Source: Arenibacter latericius DSM 15913
GTDB lineage: Bacteria; Bacteroidota; Bacteroidia; Flavobacteriales; Flavobacteriaceae
Reading direction: 5' to 3'
Assembly: GCF_000424985.1 (NCBI RefSeq)
Contig: NZ_AUKX01000040.1
Span: forward strand, 1-47,197
DNA: 47,197 nt
In this document: positions 25,868 through 36,465 of the stretch, piece by piece
Position numbering within the stretch: the first letter of the stretch is position 1
How the letters are laid out: every line of letters begins with the position of its first letter
The notes under the pieces: generated by a model
Databases searched by the model: none
Told to the model about the DNA's origin: nothing
The model's input: the letters and a program-made list of their open reading frames with translations, nothing else
Translations under genes and position numbers: made by a program

Positions 25868-26533
25868 ATGAAGAACATAGCAATAGTAGGAGCCGCCAAA
25901 CATGGAGAAGTTATTTTAGGCTCTTTAGAGAAGTGTGAAGAATATAAGATTTTAGGCTTTATAGATGCAACTAAGGAAAAGGATACAACACACTATGGCT
26001 ATAAAGTATTAGGAAGCGAATTAGACCTTCCTAAACTAATAAAGGAACACCACCTAGACGGCGGCATTTTAGCCATTGAGAACAATTGGTTGCGAATGAA
26101 AATGGCTGAAAAATTAAACTCTATCGTTCCTAATTTCAAATTTATTACAATAATACATAGCAGTGCTATAATAGGAAGAAACGTAAAAATTGGAAAGGGC
26201 AGCATAATAATGCCCGGCGTAATCATAAACGCAAACTCCACCATTGGAAAATTTTGTCACGTTAATGCTAATTCCTCAATTGGGCACGACAGTACCATGA
26301 AGGACTTTTCTAGTATTGCTTCTGGAGTATGCACAGGAGGAAATCTTGAACTAGGGACATATTCGAGCATTTTACTCGGTGCAAAGCTCATTGAAAACAT
26401 CACCATTGGAGAACATAGTATTGTTGGTGCTGGTTCATTAGTGGTTAAAAATATAAGTAGCCTATCGGTTGCTTATGGCTCACCCGCAATAGTTGTAGAA
26501 GACAGGAAATTAGGGAAGTTATCTAAGAAATGA
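25868..26533 (+). CDS. NeuD/PglD-type sugar O-acyltransferase
   Basis: A 221-residue transferase of the left-handed beta-helix class. An N-terminal Rossmann-like PglD_N domain (1-90, starting MKNIAIVGAAKHGEVI) precedes hexapeptide repeats (about 100-205) such as IIGRNVKIGKGSIIMPGVII and ITIGEHSIVGAGSLVV. Such enzymes acetylate amino or hydroxyl groups on nucleotide sugars using acetyl-CoA. The neighbouring ATP-grasp gene lies 67 bp downstream on the same strand, and the two may form an operon for a glycoconjugate modification. No other sugar genes are near, so the target is unknown. Confidence 0.85.
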   Translation: MKNIAIVGAAKHGEVILGSLEKCEEYKILGFIDATKEKDTTHYGYKVLGSELDLPKLIKEHHLDGGILAIENNWLRMKMAEKLNSIVPNFKFITIIHSSAIIGRNVKIGKGSIIMPGVIINANSTIGKFCHVNANSSIGHDSTMKDFSSIASGVCTGGNLELGTYSSILLGAKLIENITIGEHSIVGAGSLVVKNISSLSVAYGSPAIVVEDRKLGKLSKK

Positions 26534-26600
26534 ATAAAGGGCAGCCTAAAAATAGTTAGCTACCTAAAATAGGCTTCGGATACGATAAATTACTATCTAT

Positions 26601-27638
26601 ATGCATTTTGATAATCCAGAGCGGATCAAAGTATTTTTAAAGGATCCTAATAAGAAAAACTATCTCAAAATCTTTAAAGAAGTACTCGTTCTTTGGGTAA
26701 CAAAAAAGGAGGTGCCTATGTATTATTTTAAGCATCTTTATAAAAAGGAAATTAGAAATTATAGGGATTACTTAGGCACAAAAGAAGCTGCGAAAATTAG
26801 AGAGGGTAAAAAATTACATCAAGTAGAATTTACCTCCATTTTAAGCAATAAACTTAATTTCTCGCTTTACTGCGAAAGAACCAATATATGTAGCCCTAAA
26901 CTTATAGGCCATAACCTTGGAAATCACTTCTTTTGGGATGGCAATATGAGCCAGATAAATAACATTTCAGATCTTATCACCTTCTATGAGGCTATTTTTG
27001 AAGCCACCCAATTAGACACCCTTTTCATTAGACCTCTTTCCCAATATGGAGGAAAAGGCATCTTTTTATTGAAGCGAAATAATATTAAAAATAAGCTACA
27101 GTCTCAATATCAAAACCTGATTAATGGGAATTATCTGTATAATGAAGTTATAACACAGCATCCGCAGTTAACTGCCATTCATAGCAACTCTATAAACTCC
27201 CTTAGAATTTTAACCTATATCCATAATGGGGAAGTAAATATAATTTCATCTATTTTTCGGGTAGGTACGGGAGGGGCGGTGGTAGACAATACTTCTTCTG
27301 GCGGTTTATTTATAGGGATAGACCACAAAACAGGAACGTTACAAAATAAAGGATTTAGAAATCTAGAGTTTGGAGGAGCAGTCCTTACCAAGCATCCGGA
27401 TACCAATATTGAATTCCTAGGATTTAAGATTCCCTACTACGAAGAAGCTTGTGAACTTGTTAAAAAAGCCACTACTGCCATTCCAAACCGACTTATTGGG
27501 TGGGATGTAGCCATTACTCCAACAGGACCAACAATTATTGAAGGAAACGAGCATCCAGACTTGTATGCAGCTGATCTTGCCTATGGGGGACTATTAAATA
27601 ATGAGCAAATAAGAAGAATAAAAGCTTATTTAAAATAG
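26601..27638 (+). CDS. Sugar-transfer-associated ATP-grasp protein
   Basis: A 345-residue protein of the ATPgrasp_ST family, found with polysaccharide and surface-glycan genes in Bacteroidota and Proteobacteria. Visible pieces are the nucleotide-binding loop SQYGGKGIFLLK (about 149-160), the central SLRILTYIHNGE strand (about 201-212), a Gly-rich loop with VGTGGAVVDN (about 221-230), and the metal-ligand block GWDVAITPTGPTIIEGNEHP (about 301-320). ATP-grasp enzymes form carboxylate-amine or similar bonds by way of an acyl-phosphate. It probably works with the NeuD-like protein; the product is not known. Confidence 0.86.
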   Translation: MHFDNPERIKVFLKDPNKKNYLKIFKEVLVLWVTKKEVPMYYFKHLYKKEIRNYRDYLGTKEAAKIREGKKLHQVEFTSILSNKLNFSLYCERTNICSPKLIGHNLGNHFFWDGNMSQINNISDLITFYEAIFEATQLDTLFIRPLSQYGGKGIFLLKRNNIKNKLQSQYQNLINGNYLYNEVITQHPQLTAIHSNSINSLRILTYIHNGEVNIISSIFRVGTGGAVVDNTSSGGLFIGIDHKTGTLQNKGFRNLEFGGAVLTKHPDTNIEFLGFKIPYYEEACELVKKATTAIPNRLIGWDVAITPTGPTIIEGNEHPDLYAADLAYGGLLNNEQIRRIKAYLK

Positions 27639-27662
27639 GCCAAATAATGAGGTAGGAATAAA

Positions 27663-27697
27663 AAATCCTAAGCTCCAATAAATGGTGCTTAGGATTT
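27663..27697. terminator. Bidirectional terminator between the ATP-grasp gene and sdhB
   Basis: AAATCCTAAGC (27663-27673) pairs perfectly with GCTTAGGATTT (27687-27697), with A and T at the outer ends. It sits in the gap between two convergent genes. Confidence 0.8.
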
Positions 27698-27723
27698 AGA
27701 ATTATCTTAATGATAAAGTGGTC

Positions 27724-28470
27724 TTACCCCTTTACATTAGCTTTAAAAAACTCACTATTTAAACGCGCTATATTTTCTAAGGAGATTCCTTTAGGACATT
27801 CTACTTCACAAGCACCTGTATTGGTACAGTTTCCAAACCCTTCCAAGTCCATTTGGGCCACCATATTCTTAACACGATCTACAGCTTCCACCTGTCCTTG
27901 TGGCAATAACGCATATTGCGAAACCTTAGCCCCTACAAACAACATAGCTGAAGCATTTTTACAACTAGCAACACAGGCACCACAACCAATACAGGTAGCA
28001 GAATCCATAGCCATATCTGCAGCGTGTTTATCAATTGGAATGGAGTTCGCATCCTGCGTATTTCCAGAAGTATTCACTGATATATAACCTCCCGCCTGTT
28101 GAATTCTTTCAAACGAACTACGATCTACCATCAAATCCTTAATAACTGGAAATGCCTTAGCCCTAAACGGCTCAATGGTAATAGTGTCGCCATCCTTAAA
28201 AGAACGCATGTGCAATTGGCAGGTAGTAATTCCTTTATCAGGACCATGGGGTTCTCCATTAATATGCATAGAGCACATCCCACAGATACCTTCTCTACAG
28301 TCGTGATCAAAGGCAACCGGCTCTCCTCCTTCATTGATGATCTGCTCATTTAAAACATCCATCATCTCCAAGAAAGACATGTTTTCCGATATATCCGACA
28401 CCTGGTAATCTACCATTTTACCCTTGTCTTGAGATCCGTTTTGTCTCCAAATTTTTAATGTAAGATTCAT
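27724..28470 (-). CDS. sdhB: Succinate dehydrogenase iron-sulfur subunit
   Basis: A 248-residue Fe-S subunit that passes electrons from the flavin to the quinone site. The 2Fe-2S ligands are in [20 protein letters not shown] (about 59-78) followed by TTC. The 4Fe-4S set is [12 protein letters not shown] (about 146-157), and the 3Fe-4S set is in [14 protein letters not shown] (about 203-216). Last gene of the sdhCAB operon. A 67-bp gap before it holds three AGTATTG heptamers. Confidence 0.96.
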   Translation of the reverse strand: MNLTLKIWRQNGSQDKGKMVDYQVSDISENMSFLEMMDVLNEQIINEGGEPVAFDHDCREGICGMCSMHINGEPHGPDKGITTCQLHMRSFKDGDTITIEPFRAKAFPVIKDLMVDRSSFERIQQAGGYISVNTSGNTQDANSIPIDKHAADMAMDSATCIGCGACVASCKNASAMLFVGAKVSQYALLPQGQVEAVDRVKNMVAQMDLEGFGNCTNTGACEVECPKGISLENIARLNSEFFKANVKG

Positions 28471-28476
28471 ATTTTA

Positions 28477-28497
28477 AGTATTGAGTATTGAGTATTG
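28477..28497. repeat. Three tandem AGTATTG heptamers
   Basis: Exact 7-bp repeats at 28477-28483, 28484-28490 and 28491-28497, in the sdhA-sdhB gap. The same heptamer, partly varied, recurs after sufT at 46786-46813. Confidence 0.8.
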
Positions 28498-28537
28498 AAT
28501 TTTGAGATTTTAATCCCGTCTAATAGATCAATACTAC

Positions 28538-30553
28538 TTATTTATAACTCCTTTGCTTCAATTCTATATCGTTAAACTCCAATTGTTCTTTATGTAGAAC
28601 GGCATCTGAAGGCTCTCCTTTGTACTCCCAAGCAGCAACAAATGCAAATTCGGCATCGTTACGCTTAGCTTCTCCTTTTTGCTCTCCATCTAGCTCTACA
28701 GATTCTTCTCTAAAATGCCCTCCACAAGACTCCTCTCGCATTAGAGCATCCTTGGCAAATAACTCTCCTAATTCTAGGAAATCGGCCACACGACCCGCTT
28801 TCTCTAACTCTGGGTTCATTTCATCTGCCTTTCCAGGAACTTTTACATCTCTGTAGAATGCTTCACGAATAGCTTTAATTTCTTTTATAGCCTCTTTTAA
28901 ATCCGCAGCGTTTCTAGACATTCCACATTTATCCCACATTACCTTACCTAATTTCTTGTGGAAATAATCTACAGAATGGCTTCCTTTATTATTGATGAAT
29001 GCGTTAATTTGGTCAGTAACCGCTTTTTCTGCTTCGTCAAATTCTGGGGTATTCGTAGGTATTTTTCCGGTCCTAATTTCATTGGACAGGTAATCGCCAA
29101 TAGTATAAGGCAAAATAAAATATCCATCTGCCAAGCCCTGCATAAGTGCAGAAGCTCCTAATCGGTTAGCCCCGTGATCAGAGAAGTTAGCCTCCCCAAT
29201 ACAGTACAGTCCTTCCACTGTAGTCATTAGGTTATAATCTACCCAAACTCCGCCCATGGTATAGTGCGTAGCTGGATAAATCATCATTGGTGTTTTATAT
29301 GGATTTTCATCCACAATTTTCTCATACATCTGGAAAAGGTTACCGTATTTGGCTTTTATAATTTCCTCTCCTAATTCTATGATTTTTTCTTTACTAGCAT
29401 TGGTTAACCCATGAAGCTTTGCCTGCTCTGTCCCATAACGCTGAATAGCCGATTTAAAATCCAAATAAACCGCTTCTCCTGTTGCGTTAACACCATAACC
29501 AGCATCACATCTTTCTTTGGCAGCCCTAGAAGCCACATCACGAGGCACCAAGTTACCAAAGGCAGGATATCTCCTCTCTAGGTAATAATCTCTTTCCTCC
29601 TCGCTTAGGTCGGTAGGTTTTTTCTTTCCTTCCCTAATTGCCAACACATCTTCCATTTTCTTTGGCACCCAGATTCTACCATCATTACGAAGGGATTCTG
29701 ACATCAAAGTTAATTTAGATTGGTAATCTCCCGAGCGCGGAATACAGGTAGGGTGAATTTGAGTATAACAAGGGTTAGCAAAAAATGCTCCTTTTTTATG
29801 TACTTTCCAAGCTGCAGTTGCATTAGAGCCCATAGCATTGGTAGAAAGGAAATAAACATTTCCGTATCCTCCTGTTGCAATTACTACGGCATGTGCAGAG
29901 TGGCGTTCTATTTCTCCAGTAACTAAGTTACGGGCAATAATTCCTCTTGCCTTACCATCTATCTTTACCACATCCAACATTTCATGTCGGTTGTGCATTT
30001 CTATCTTTCCACGTGCAATCTGCCTGTTCATAGCAGAATAAGCACCTAGTAATAACTGTTGCCCTGTTTGTCCTTTAGCGTAAAAGGTACGAGATACTAG
30101 TACTCCACCAAAAGAACGGTTATCTAACAGCCCACCATAATCACGTGCAAAAGGTACCCCCTGAGCCACACATTGATCTATGATATTACCCGAGACCTCT
30201 GCTAAGCGGTATACGTTAGCTTCACGTGATCTATAATCTCCTCCTTTAATAGTATCGTAAAATAAGCGGTAGGTAGAATCCCCATCACCTTGGTAATTTT
30301 TTGCCGCATTGATACCTCCTTGAGCCGCAATAGAGTGCGCTCTACGTGGAGAATCTTGGTAGCAAAATGCCTTTACATTATAACCCAGCTCCGCTAAAGT
30401 AGCCGCAGCAGAACCTCCAGCAAGTCCGGTTCCTACCACAATAATATCTATAGAGCGTTTGTTAGCAGGATTAACTAAGTTAATCTTATCCTTATAGGTC
30501 GTCCATTTATCTTTTAATGGCCCTTTTGGTACTTTAGAATCCAATATAGACAT
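28538..30553 (-). CDS. sdhA: Succinate dehydrogenase/fumarate reductase flavoprotein subunit
   Basis: A 671-residue flavoprotein that oxidises succinate to fumarate. FAD binding starts with [20 protein letters not shown] (about 39-58), and the covalent-FAD region is [18 protein letters not shown] (about 70-87). Length and the C-terminal segment match the Bacteroidota/B. subtilis-type enzyme that pairs with a single cytochrome b558. Second gene of sdhCAB, 17 bp from sdhC. Confidence 0.97.
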   Translation of the reverse strand: MSILDSKVPKGPLKDKWTTYKDKINLVNPANKRSIDIIVVGTGLAGGSAAATLAELGYNVKAFCYQDSPRRAHSIAAQGGINAAKNYQGDGDSTYRLFYDTIKGGDYRSREANVYRLAEVSGNIIDQCVAQGVPFARDYGGLLDNRSFGGVLVSRTFYAKGQTGQQLLLGAYSAMNRQIARGKIEMHNRHEMLDVVKIDGKARGIIARNLVTGEIERHSAHAVVIATGGYGNVYFLSTNAMGSNATAAWKVHKKGAFFANPCYTQIHPTCIPRSGDYQSKLTLMSESLRNDGRIWVPKKMEDVLAIREGKKKPTDLSEEERDYYLERRYPAFGNLVPRDVASRAAKERCDAGYGVNATGEAVYLDFKSAIQRYGTEQAKLHGLTNASKEKIIELGEEIIKAKYGNLFQMYEKIVDENPYKTPMMIYPATHYTMGGVWVDYNLMTTVEGLYCIGEANFSDHGANRLGASALMQGLADGYFILPYTIGDYLSNEIRTGKIPTNTPEFDEAEKAVTDQINAFINNKGSHSVDYFHKKLGKVMWDKCGMSRNAADLKEAIKEIKAIREAFYRDVKVPGKADEMNPELEKAGRVADFLELGELFAKDALMREESCGGHFREESVELDGEQKGEAKRNDAEFAFVAAWEYKGEPSDAVLHKEQLEFNDIELKQRSYK

Positions 30554-30570
30554 AGCTATGTAGTATTATA

Positions 30571-31248
30571 TTAATGGTTGAAATGGTGAAAAAGAGCAAT
30601 AAAAATAAATCCTAATGGGATGATTATCGCATAAGCTTTTCCAAACCCTTTTAATCCTCTTGTGTATTTATTATTAGCACCTACAGATTGAAATGCAGAA
30701 CTAAACCCATGCAATAAGTGAAGGGAAAGAAAAATAAACCCTACACAGTAAAGTGCCACTCTCCAAAGGGGAGCAAATTTATGGGTAAGTTCTTCATAAT
30801 ACCGATATCCTTCTCCATCTGCGAGTAATCCCGACATATCTCCTTGTATAAACTTAGTATTGATTTCTGGAAACCAGAAATCAATAAAGTGTATTACTAG
30901 AAATATTAAAATAAATCCACCGCTCCAGATCATGTTTCTGCTCATCCAGGTAGAATTAGCAGCTCCATTATACTGGGCATACTTCACCGCTCTCGCATTC
31001 CTATTCCTAATTTCTAGGATAAAGCCCATAACAAAGTGAAAAACAACCCCAAAAAGTAAAATAGGCTGCAATCCAAATTGCACCAAAGGGTTGGTACCCA
31101 TAAAATGGGAAATTTCATTAAATGCATCCGGACTAAACACGGATAGAATGTTAATGGCAAAATGCTGAACGATAAAAATCATCAAGAAAAAGGCTGAAAG
31201 TGCCATGGCATACTTTCTGCCAATTGAAGAGTTAAAAAATCCACTCAT
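30571..31248 (-). CDS. sdhC: Succinate dehydrogenase cytochrome b558 subunit
   Basis: A 225-residue integral membrane subunit with five hydrophobic spans that anchors SdhAB and carries two b hemes to reduce menaquinone. Candidate heme histidines sit within spans: FIVQHFAIN (about 28), FGVVFHFVMG (about 67), FLVIHFIDFW (about 120) and LHLLHGFSS (about 177-180). First gene of the operon, with a strong promoter upstream at 31269-31300. Confidence 0.94.
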   Translation of the reverse strand: MSGFFNSSIGRKYAMALSAFFLMIFIVQHFAINILSVFSPDAFNEISHFMGTNPLVQFGLQPILLFGVVFHFVMGFILEIRNRNARAVKYAQYNGAANSTWMSRNMIWSGGFILIFLVIHFIDFWFPEINTKFIQGDMSGLLADGEGYRYYEELTHKFAPLWRVALYCVGFIFLSLHLLHGFSSAFQSVGANNKYTRGLKGFGKAYAIIIPLGFIFIALFHHFNH

Positions 31249-31268
31249 TATGTTAATTGTTTTGAATA

Positions 31269-31300
31269 CAAATCTACTCTAGAATGCAGTTATTAACAAA
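31269..31300 (-). promoter_or_regulatory. sdhCAB promoter
   Basis: On the minus strand: TTTG (31300-31297), a 20-nt spacer, then TAGATTTG (31276-31269). Both boxes fit the Bacteroidota consensus exactly, with the expected spacing. Transcription should start near 31263, 15 nt before the sdhC ATG. Confidence 0.75.
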
Positions 31301-31509
31301 CTTTGTTTAGTTTATGTCGCATATTTAGAACCAATTTAAAGAACTTCCCCGTATAAAGTCTACCTAGTTATAAAAATCTCCCTCATTAAAATAGGGCAAT
31401 TTCCTTAAAATAAAGTAGGAACCTCAGCAACCAAAACCCGATAAACTCAACAAATTCAACATCTTAATGCAACTCCACCTACCAGAATAGCATTCTATGA
31501 TTTATTTTT

Positions 31510-33243
31510 CTACTTCCTTTTTAATTCAGATACAAAGCTATCCCTCTGCAGTTCAATAATAGAACGTGCACTTAAAATAGCTTTTTCTACAATTGCAGTA
31601 TTCCCTGGATTAGCCATATCCTTAGCTGATTCAATAGCTTTGATATACCAATCTGCCCATGCCATTATAATCTGCTGTTCATCCTCTGAAGAAGCTCCTT
31701 CTCTTACAGCGCTTTCACTTAATAAATATTCTGCTGCCAAACGATTGGTAGCAGCCTTATTTATCAAATCAATTATTGCCGTGGCTGTATAGCTATCCCC
31801 GTTCACCAAGGTAAGGGCACTAGCTAATGCTGCAGTACTCACATTTTTTAAGGTTTCTTGAGACACCTTGTCCATGGTATCATTATCGGTATGGTAAAAT
31901 TGGTCAGTGAAGTGCCAAAGCAATAAACCTGGTATATCGGCTCTTAAAAAGGGCATATGATCACTACCCCCTTCATACGGATTGGTTTTCACCACCCAAT
32001 TAGCAAACTTCCCTTGCTTTTTAAAGTTATGAATTATAAAATCGTTTAAGTAATGAGGTTTCATATCCTTTAAACTTAACACTCTCCCGCCCCATTCAGA
32101 ATGTTTATCTTCACCTCGTGTCCAAATGGCACTGGGATCGGGCATTTTTTCAATAAGGAAGGTACCTCCTGTTTTATCGGTATTCTCCCCTACCATATCT
32201 AGACTAATACCCCATTTAATATTTTTAGCCCTTGCTTCATCTTCCGCAACATAACGGTTGGTAGATATTATTTCATCACCCCAAAGAAAAGTAATACTTC
32301 TATAAGCCTCAATAGATTCGGAAGCTATGAGTTTCGCTGTTGTGATAGCCATTTCTAATTGCGCTCCCACCCCCGATGCATTGTCATTGGCACCTGGCTC
32401 CTGCACATGGGCGCTAAAAACGAGTCGCTCTTCTGGCGTTTCGGAACCCCTAACATCTGCGACCAAGGTTAGCTCTTCTGAAGGATACAACTTAGTAGCT
32501 ACATTCACCTTTGCCCTAACGCTTCCCTTATCCATTGCTGCTTTTAATTCTTCTTTAGCCTCATAAGATAACGCTATAGCCCATTTATTATTTGGATGAT
32601 ATGCTAGACTACGAAACTGAATGGAAGTGGTATTTATCTCTGGCTTTAAATAACCAGGGTTGTTATAGCTAAACATCCCTAAGGCACCTTTATTTAGCAC
32701 CCCTTCCTTATAAATTTCTGAAGCACGATTGGCATCGGTATATATAATCTTACCATTTACCGAGACCTTATTTAACGCCTCTAAGTCCTTTATATATACT
32801 ACCTCTCCTACAACACCATTACTTGATGTTGAAGCAGAATTTAAATAAACCATATTGCGATTGGTGGCCTGACTCAGTAATGGTGAAGAACTCCCAACTA
32901 GACTAACTTCTGCATTCAAAGGCTCCCAAGTAGGGTGCGGCAAGGACCTCTTTTCTATCCTATAAGTAAATCGGTCTAAAACAGTAGCTTGCTCTTCTTT
33001 TACATAGCCAGCCGCTTCCAACTCCGAAGCAACCTTAAAGATACTCTTATTAAACCCCTCGTTGCCTACAACTCTCCAGTATTGAGATACAAAAGCTGTA
33101 GTTTCATACGCCTTTTCCCCTGTGATATGCTCTCTAAAAATTTTGAAATAATCATCAGTTGTGACAGCTGATTTTTTTTCTTGAGACCAGCCTATAATCA
33201 CCATCGAGAAAAAGAAAAACATCAAATTTTTAGTCATGTCCAT
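31510..33243 (-). CDS. M28-family exported zinc peptidase
   Basis: A 577-residue exported peptidase: signal peptide (about 1-20, ending IIGWSQ), an inserted PA-like domain (about 130-240), then an M28 zinc domain. Two-zinc ligands are visible: HVQEPGANDNASG (His and Asp, about 277-289), the catalytic-base region WGDEIIST (Glu about 321), SLDMVGE (Asp about 350) and WHFTDQFYHTDND (final His about 450). M28 enzymes here are aminopeptidases or carboxypeptidases acting outside the cytoplasm. Between sdhC and this gene is a 261-bp gap with no gene apart from the sdh promoter. Confidence 0.9.
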   Translation of the reverse strand: MDMTKNLMFFFFSMVIIGWSQEKKSAVTTDDYFKIFREHITGEKAYETTAFVSQYWRVVGNEGFNKSIFKVASELEAAGYVKEEQATVLDRFTYRIEKRSLPHPTWEPLNAEVSLVGSSSPLLSQATNRNMVYLNSASTSSNGVVGEVVYIKDLEALNKVSVNGKIIYTDANRASEIYKEGVLNKGALGMFSYNNPGYLKPEINTTSIQFRSLAYHPNNKWAIALSYEAKEELKAAMDKGSVRAKVNVATKLYPSEELTLVADVRGSETPEERLVFSAHVQEPGANDNASGVGAQLEMAITTAKLIASESIEAYRSITFLWGDEIISTNRYVAEDEARAKNIKWGISLDMVGENTDKTGGTFLIEKMPDPSAIWTRGEDKHSEWGGRVLSLKDMKPHYLNDFIIHNFKKQGKFANWVVKTNPYEGGSDHMPFLRADIPGLLLWHFTDQFYHTDNDTMDKVSQETLKNVSTAALASALTLVNGDSYTATAIIDLINKAATNRLAAEYLLSESAVREGASSEDEQQIIMAWADWYIKAIESAKDMANPGNTAIVEKAILSARSIIELQRDSFVSELKRK

Positions 33244-33398
33244 ATTTATATTTACGAGGAAGAAATCTACTTTTAAGTGCTATTAATTGCACATTATAAT
33301 TAATCTGCGAAGATAGGCTATTTTGATATTTTACAGAATGGAAGACTTTGCTTTTAAAATGATTTACGGCTTAATGGCATTAAGCATATCCTATTTCT

Positions 33399-33406
33399 TA
33401 AATTTG
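33399..33406 (+). promoter_or_regulatory. -7 promoter element of pepP
   Basis: TAAATTTG, a perfect TAnnTTTG followed by C, 125 nt before the pepP ATG. The leader would be long (about 115 nt). The -33 region has only a weak match. Confidence 0.45.
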
Positions 33407-33530
33407 CATACAATATTAAAAACTGGTGCATACCGGAAGCCACTGTTCTATAGGTGAAAAATGTTAATCACACCGTTTCACCACTAAACACACCACTGGC
33501 AAGAGGCCATGCCCAAAAAAAACATAACTG

Positions 33531-34829
33531 ATGAAGTACGAGCAAATACCACAGCAATTATTTGTAAAAAATCGCAAGAAATTTATGGCTCAAATGAAGC
33601 CAAAAAGTATTGCGGTATTCAATTCTAATGATATTTACCCCATAGGTGCAGACAGCACGCTACCCTTTGAGCAAGATAGAGATCTTTTTTACCTAAGTGG
33701 TGCCGATCAGGAAGAAACCATACTGTTACTTTTTCCTGATTCCCATGACAAAAAACACAGAGAAGTATTGTTTGTAAGAGAAACCAATGCTCATATTGCA
33801 GTTTGGGAAGGCGAAAAGCTCACTAAAGAAAAAGCAACAGAAGTTTCAGGGATTGAAACCATTTACTGGCTTACAGATTTTGATAAGATATTTTTTGATC
33901 TTATGACCGAAGCAGAAACGGTTTACTTTAATACCAACGAGCACTACAGACAAGCAGTAGAAACCCAAACTAGGGAAGACCGCTTTATAGCAAAATGCAA
34001 GCAAGATTACCCAGCTCACAACTGGGCAAAGAGCAGCCCAATTCTTCAGGAAATACGCGGAATTAAAGAGCCTGAAGAAATAGATATTTTGCAAACAGCC
34101 TGTAATATCACCGAAAAAGGCTTTAGACGTTTATTACCGTTTGTTAAGCCTGGAGTTTGGGAATATGAAATTGAGGCGGAACTCTTACATGAGTTCATTA
34201 GAAACCGATCTAAAGGGTTTGCTTATACGCCTATTATTGCTTCTGGAAATAATGCTAATGTATTGCACTATGTAGAAAATAATAGGCAATGCCATGATGG
34301 CGATATGCTTTTAATGGATACCGCTGCGGAATATGCCAACTACTCTAGCGACCTTACCCGAACCATCCCAGTAAATGGCAAGTTCACAAAAAGACAGAAG
34401 GAAGTATATGAAGCGGTACTTAGGGTAAAAAACGAAGCTACAGCCATGTTAGTCCCAGGAACCATGTGGGCAGAATTCCATAAAGAAGTAGGTCAGCTGA
34501 TGACCTCCGAACTTCTAGGCTTAGGATTGTTAGATAAGGCCGATGTACAAAACGAAGATAAGGATTGGCCAGCCTATAAAAAGTACTTTATGCACGGCAC
34601 TAGCCATCATATAGGACTTAACACCCACGATTACGGCGCATTAAAAACTCCTATGAAAGCAAATATGGTATTTACCGTTGAGCCAGGAATTTATATCCCA
34701 GAAGAAAAAATGGGAATTAGATTAGAAGATGATGTTGTTATCCAGGAAACTGGAGCACCATTTAACTTAATGGCCAATATCCCTATTGAGGTAGATGAAA
34801 TAGAGGAATTGATGAATGCCAAAGCATAA
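33531..34829 (+). CDS. pepP: Xaa-Pro aminopeptidase
   Basis: A 432-residue M24B metalloprotease removing N-terminal residues before proline. An N-terminal aminopeptidase-P domain (about 1-150) precedes the pita-bread domain. The metal ligands are seen: Asp in LLMDTAAEYANYSSDLTRTI (two Asp, about 261-276), His in GTSHHIGLNTHDYG (about 359-372), Glu in TVEPGIYIP (about 385) and Glu in IRLEDDVVI (about 401). Cytoplasmic, no signal peptide. Followed by a shared terminator with brnQ. Confidence 0.95.
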   Translation: MKYEQIPQQLFVKNRKKFMAQMKPKSIAVFNSNDIYPIGADSTLPFEQDRDLFYLSGADQEETILLLFPDSHDKKHREVLFVRETNAHIAVWEGEKLTKEKATEVSGIETIYWLTDFDKIFFDLMTEAETVYFNTNEHYRQAVETQTREDRFIAKCKQDYPAHNWAKSSPILQEIRGIKEPEEIDILQTACNITEKGFRRLLPFVKPGVWEYEIEAELLHEFIRNRSKGFAYTPIIASGNNANVLHYVENNRQCHDGDMLLMDTAAEYANYSSDLTRTIPVNGKFTKRQKEVYEAVLRVKNEATAMLVPGTMWAEFHKEVGQLMTSELLGLGLLDKADVQNEDKDWPAYKKYFMHGTSHHIGLNTHDYGALKTPMKANMVFTVEPGIYIPEEKMGIRLEDDVVIQETGAPFNLMANIPIEVDEIEELMNAKA

Positions 34830-34855
34830 GCATCATCCTTATTTTAATAATTAAT

Positions 34856-34883
34856 AAAGAGCTGGCATTATCCAGCTCTTTTT
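34856..34883. terminator. Bidirectional terminator between pepP and brnQ
   Basis: AAAGAGCTGG (34856-34865) pairs perfectly with CCAGCTCTTT (34872-34881), loop CATTAT, A-rich before and T-rich after. It serves both convergent genes. Confidence 0.85.
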
Positions 34884-34908
34884 ATTTGCAATAATTTTTC
34901 GGTAAAAC

Positions 34909-36195
34909 TTAAGAGTCTTTGTTAAGCATAGACGAATTTTCCGTAATGTTAGCAATCACAAATGTCACTACTGATGGCAGTACCCATCCTAATTGATAAC
35001 TACTAAGAGGTATCCACTCAAAAATCTCTTTATTAAAAGACCAAAACTCCAAACTCCCTAAGAAATCAGGAATACTAAACAAAGCAGTTGTCAACACAAC
35101 TACTTTAAAAACTTTAGGGGAAGCCAAGCGATCTGGCACCACATTTAAGAGTATCAGCACAATAGTCAACGGATAGATAAACATAAGAGCAGGCAAGGCC
35201 ACCACTATAATATAAGCCACATTAAATTGACCAATTAAAACCCCAAGCACACTACCCACTATTGCTGTGTACAGATAGGCGTTCTTAAATTTAGCATAGC
35301 GTTCTTTAATAAAATCCGCAGTACCCGTAACAATTCCCACCGCAGTAGTAAAGCACGCTAAACTCACCAAGATACTTAGAAAAACGTTAGCGGTATCTCC
35401 TAGTGTTAATCTACTTATTCCTGTTAAAAGCTCTGTTCTGCTAATCGTAGAATCAAAGTTAGATTGATTTAAAGCTCCTGTAATTATTAAACCTGCATAA
35501 ATTAGAAAGAGGGCGAGTCCTGCCAACCAGCCCGATTTGCGGATTAGCCCCTTTTTGGCTTCATAAGGTGCTTTAGTCTTAAGATTAACAGAAACTATAA
35601 TTACACCACCAACTACTACAGCTCCAATAGCATCAAAGGTTTGATACCCCTCTAATACACCTACACTAAACGGATTCTCTATAGTTGCATCTCCAAAATT
35701 TAAGTTTAGATCAAAGATGGTAATTCCGATAATAGCCAATAGAATGATAATTATGGTGGGGGTAAGAATTTTACCTAAAATATCTAACAGACTAGATCTA
35801 TTTATTACAAAAATAAATACTAGGGCGAAGTATATAATACTGGTGGTGAGAGACGAGATATTAAAAAATGGCTGAACGGCAATTTCATGGGTTACAGAAG
35901 CCGTACGCGGCGAAGGAAGACTAATTGCTATCGCATATATAGATAGGGAATATATTAGGCTAAAGGCAGGAGAAACCTTTTTCCCAAAATCGAAAATAGT
36001 TCCTTGCAATTTCGCGTGAGCCAAGATTCCAAAGACAGGCACTAAAACGGCCGAGGTAGCAAAACCCAAAGTGACTAACCACCACATTTCCCCTGTTTTA
36101 AAACCTAATAACGGCGGTAAAATTAGGTTACCGGCTCCAAAAAAAAGGGAGAACATCGCAAATGTTGTAATCAAAGTTTCTTTAGTCTTAAGCAT
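34909..36195 (-). CDS. brnQ: Branched-chain amino acid cation symporter (LIVCS, BrnQ)
   Basis: A protein of about 428 residues with 12 hydrophobic spans, matching the LIVCS family that imports Leu, Ile and Val with sodium or protons. The family's opening FAMFSLFFGAGNLILPPLLG is intact near the N-terminus. I choose the ATG at 36195 (MLKTKETL). The frame extends back to an ATG at 36249, but the extra 18 residues are not family-like, and a near -7 box on the minus strand (TATCTTTC, 36219-36212) lies in that extension. Single-gene unit. Confidence 0.9.
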   Translation of the reverse strand: MLKTKETLITTFAMFSLFFGAGNLILPPLLGFKTGEMWWLVTLGFATSAVLVPVFGILAHAKLQGTIFDFGKKVSPAFSLIYSLSIYAIAISLPSPRTASVTHEIAVQPFFNISSLTTSIIYFALVFIFVINRSSLLDILGKILTPTIIIILLAIIGITIFDLNLNFGDATIENPFSVGVLEGYQTFDAIGAVVVGGVIIVSVNLKTKAPYEAKKGLIRKSGWLAGLALFLIYAGLIITGALNQSNFDSTISRTELLTGISRLTLGDTANVFLSILVSLACFTTAVGIVTGTADFIKERYAKFKNAYLYTAIVGSVLGVLIGQFNVAYIIVVALPALMFIYPLTIVLILLNVVPDRLASPKVFKVVVLTTALFSIPDFLGSLEFWSFNKEIFEWIPLSSYQLGWVLPSVVTFVIANITENSSMLNKDS

Positions 36196-36465
36196 GCCTA
36201 CAAATTTCGGCGAAAGATAGGATAAAAACCACTTAGTATAAAACCCCAATTAAGCCCTTAAAACACGTCAATCATCGAAAAACGGAATGTTTGACCAAAA
36301 AAATCCAATAAAAAACTTATGCAACTCAATAATTCGCAAATGTTTGCGTTAATTAAATGTTATGTATTTTAGTAACAATAAAAACCAACAACCAAAACAT
36401 TAATATTTTTCGCATGTAAGGTTCCCCAATTAGGACTACTACAATGCGCTCTAAAATCCTAAATT

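Noticed and set aside
36196-36249. Upstream ATG extension of brnQ
   Set aside because: Extra residues are not typical and a promoter-like box lies within.
36368-36465. Riboswitch upstream of the zinc-ribbon gene or near thiL (TPP)
   Set aside because: Conserved THI-box sequences are absent in both positions.
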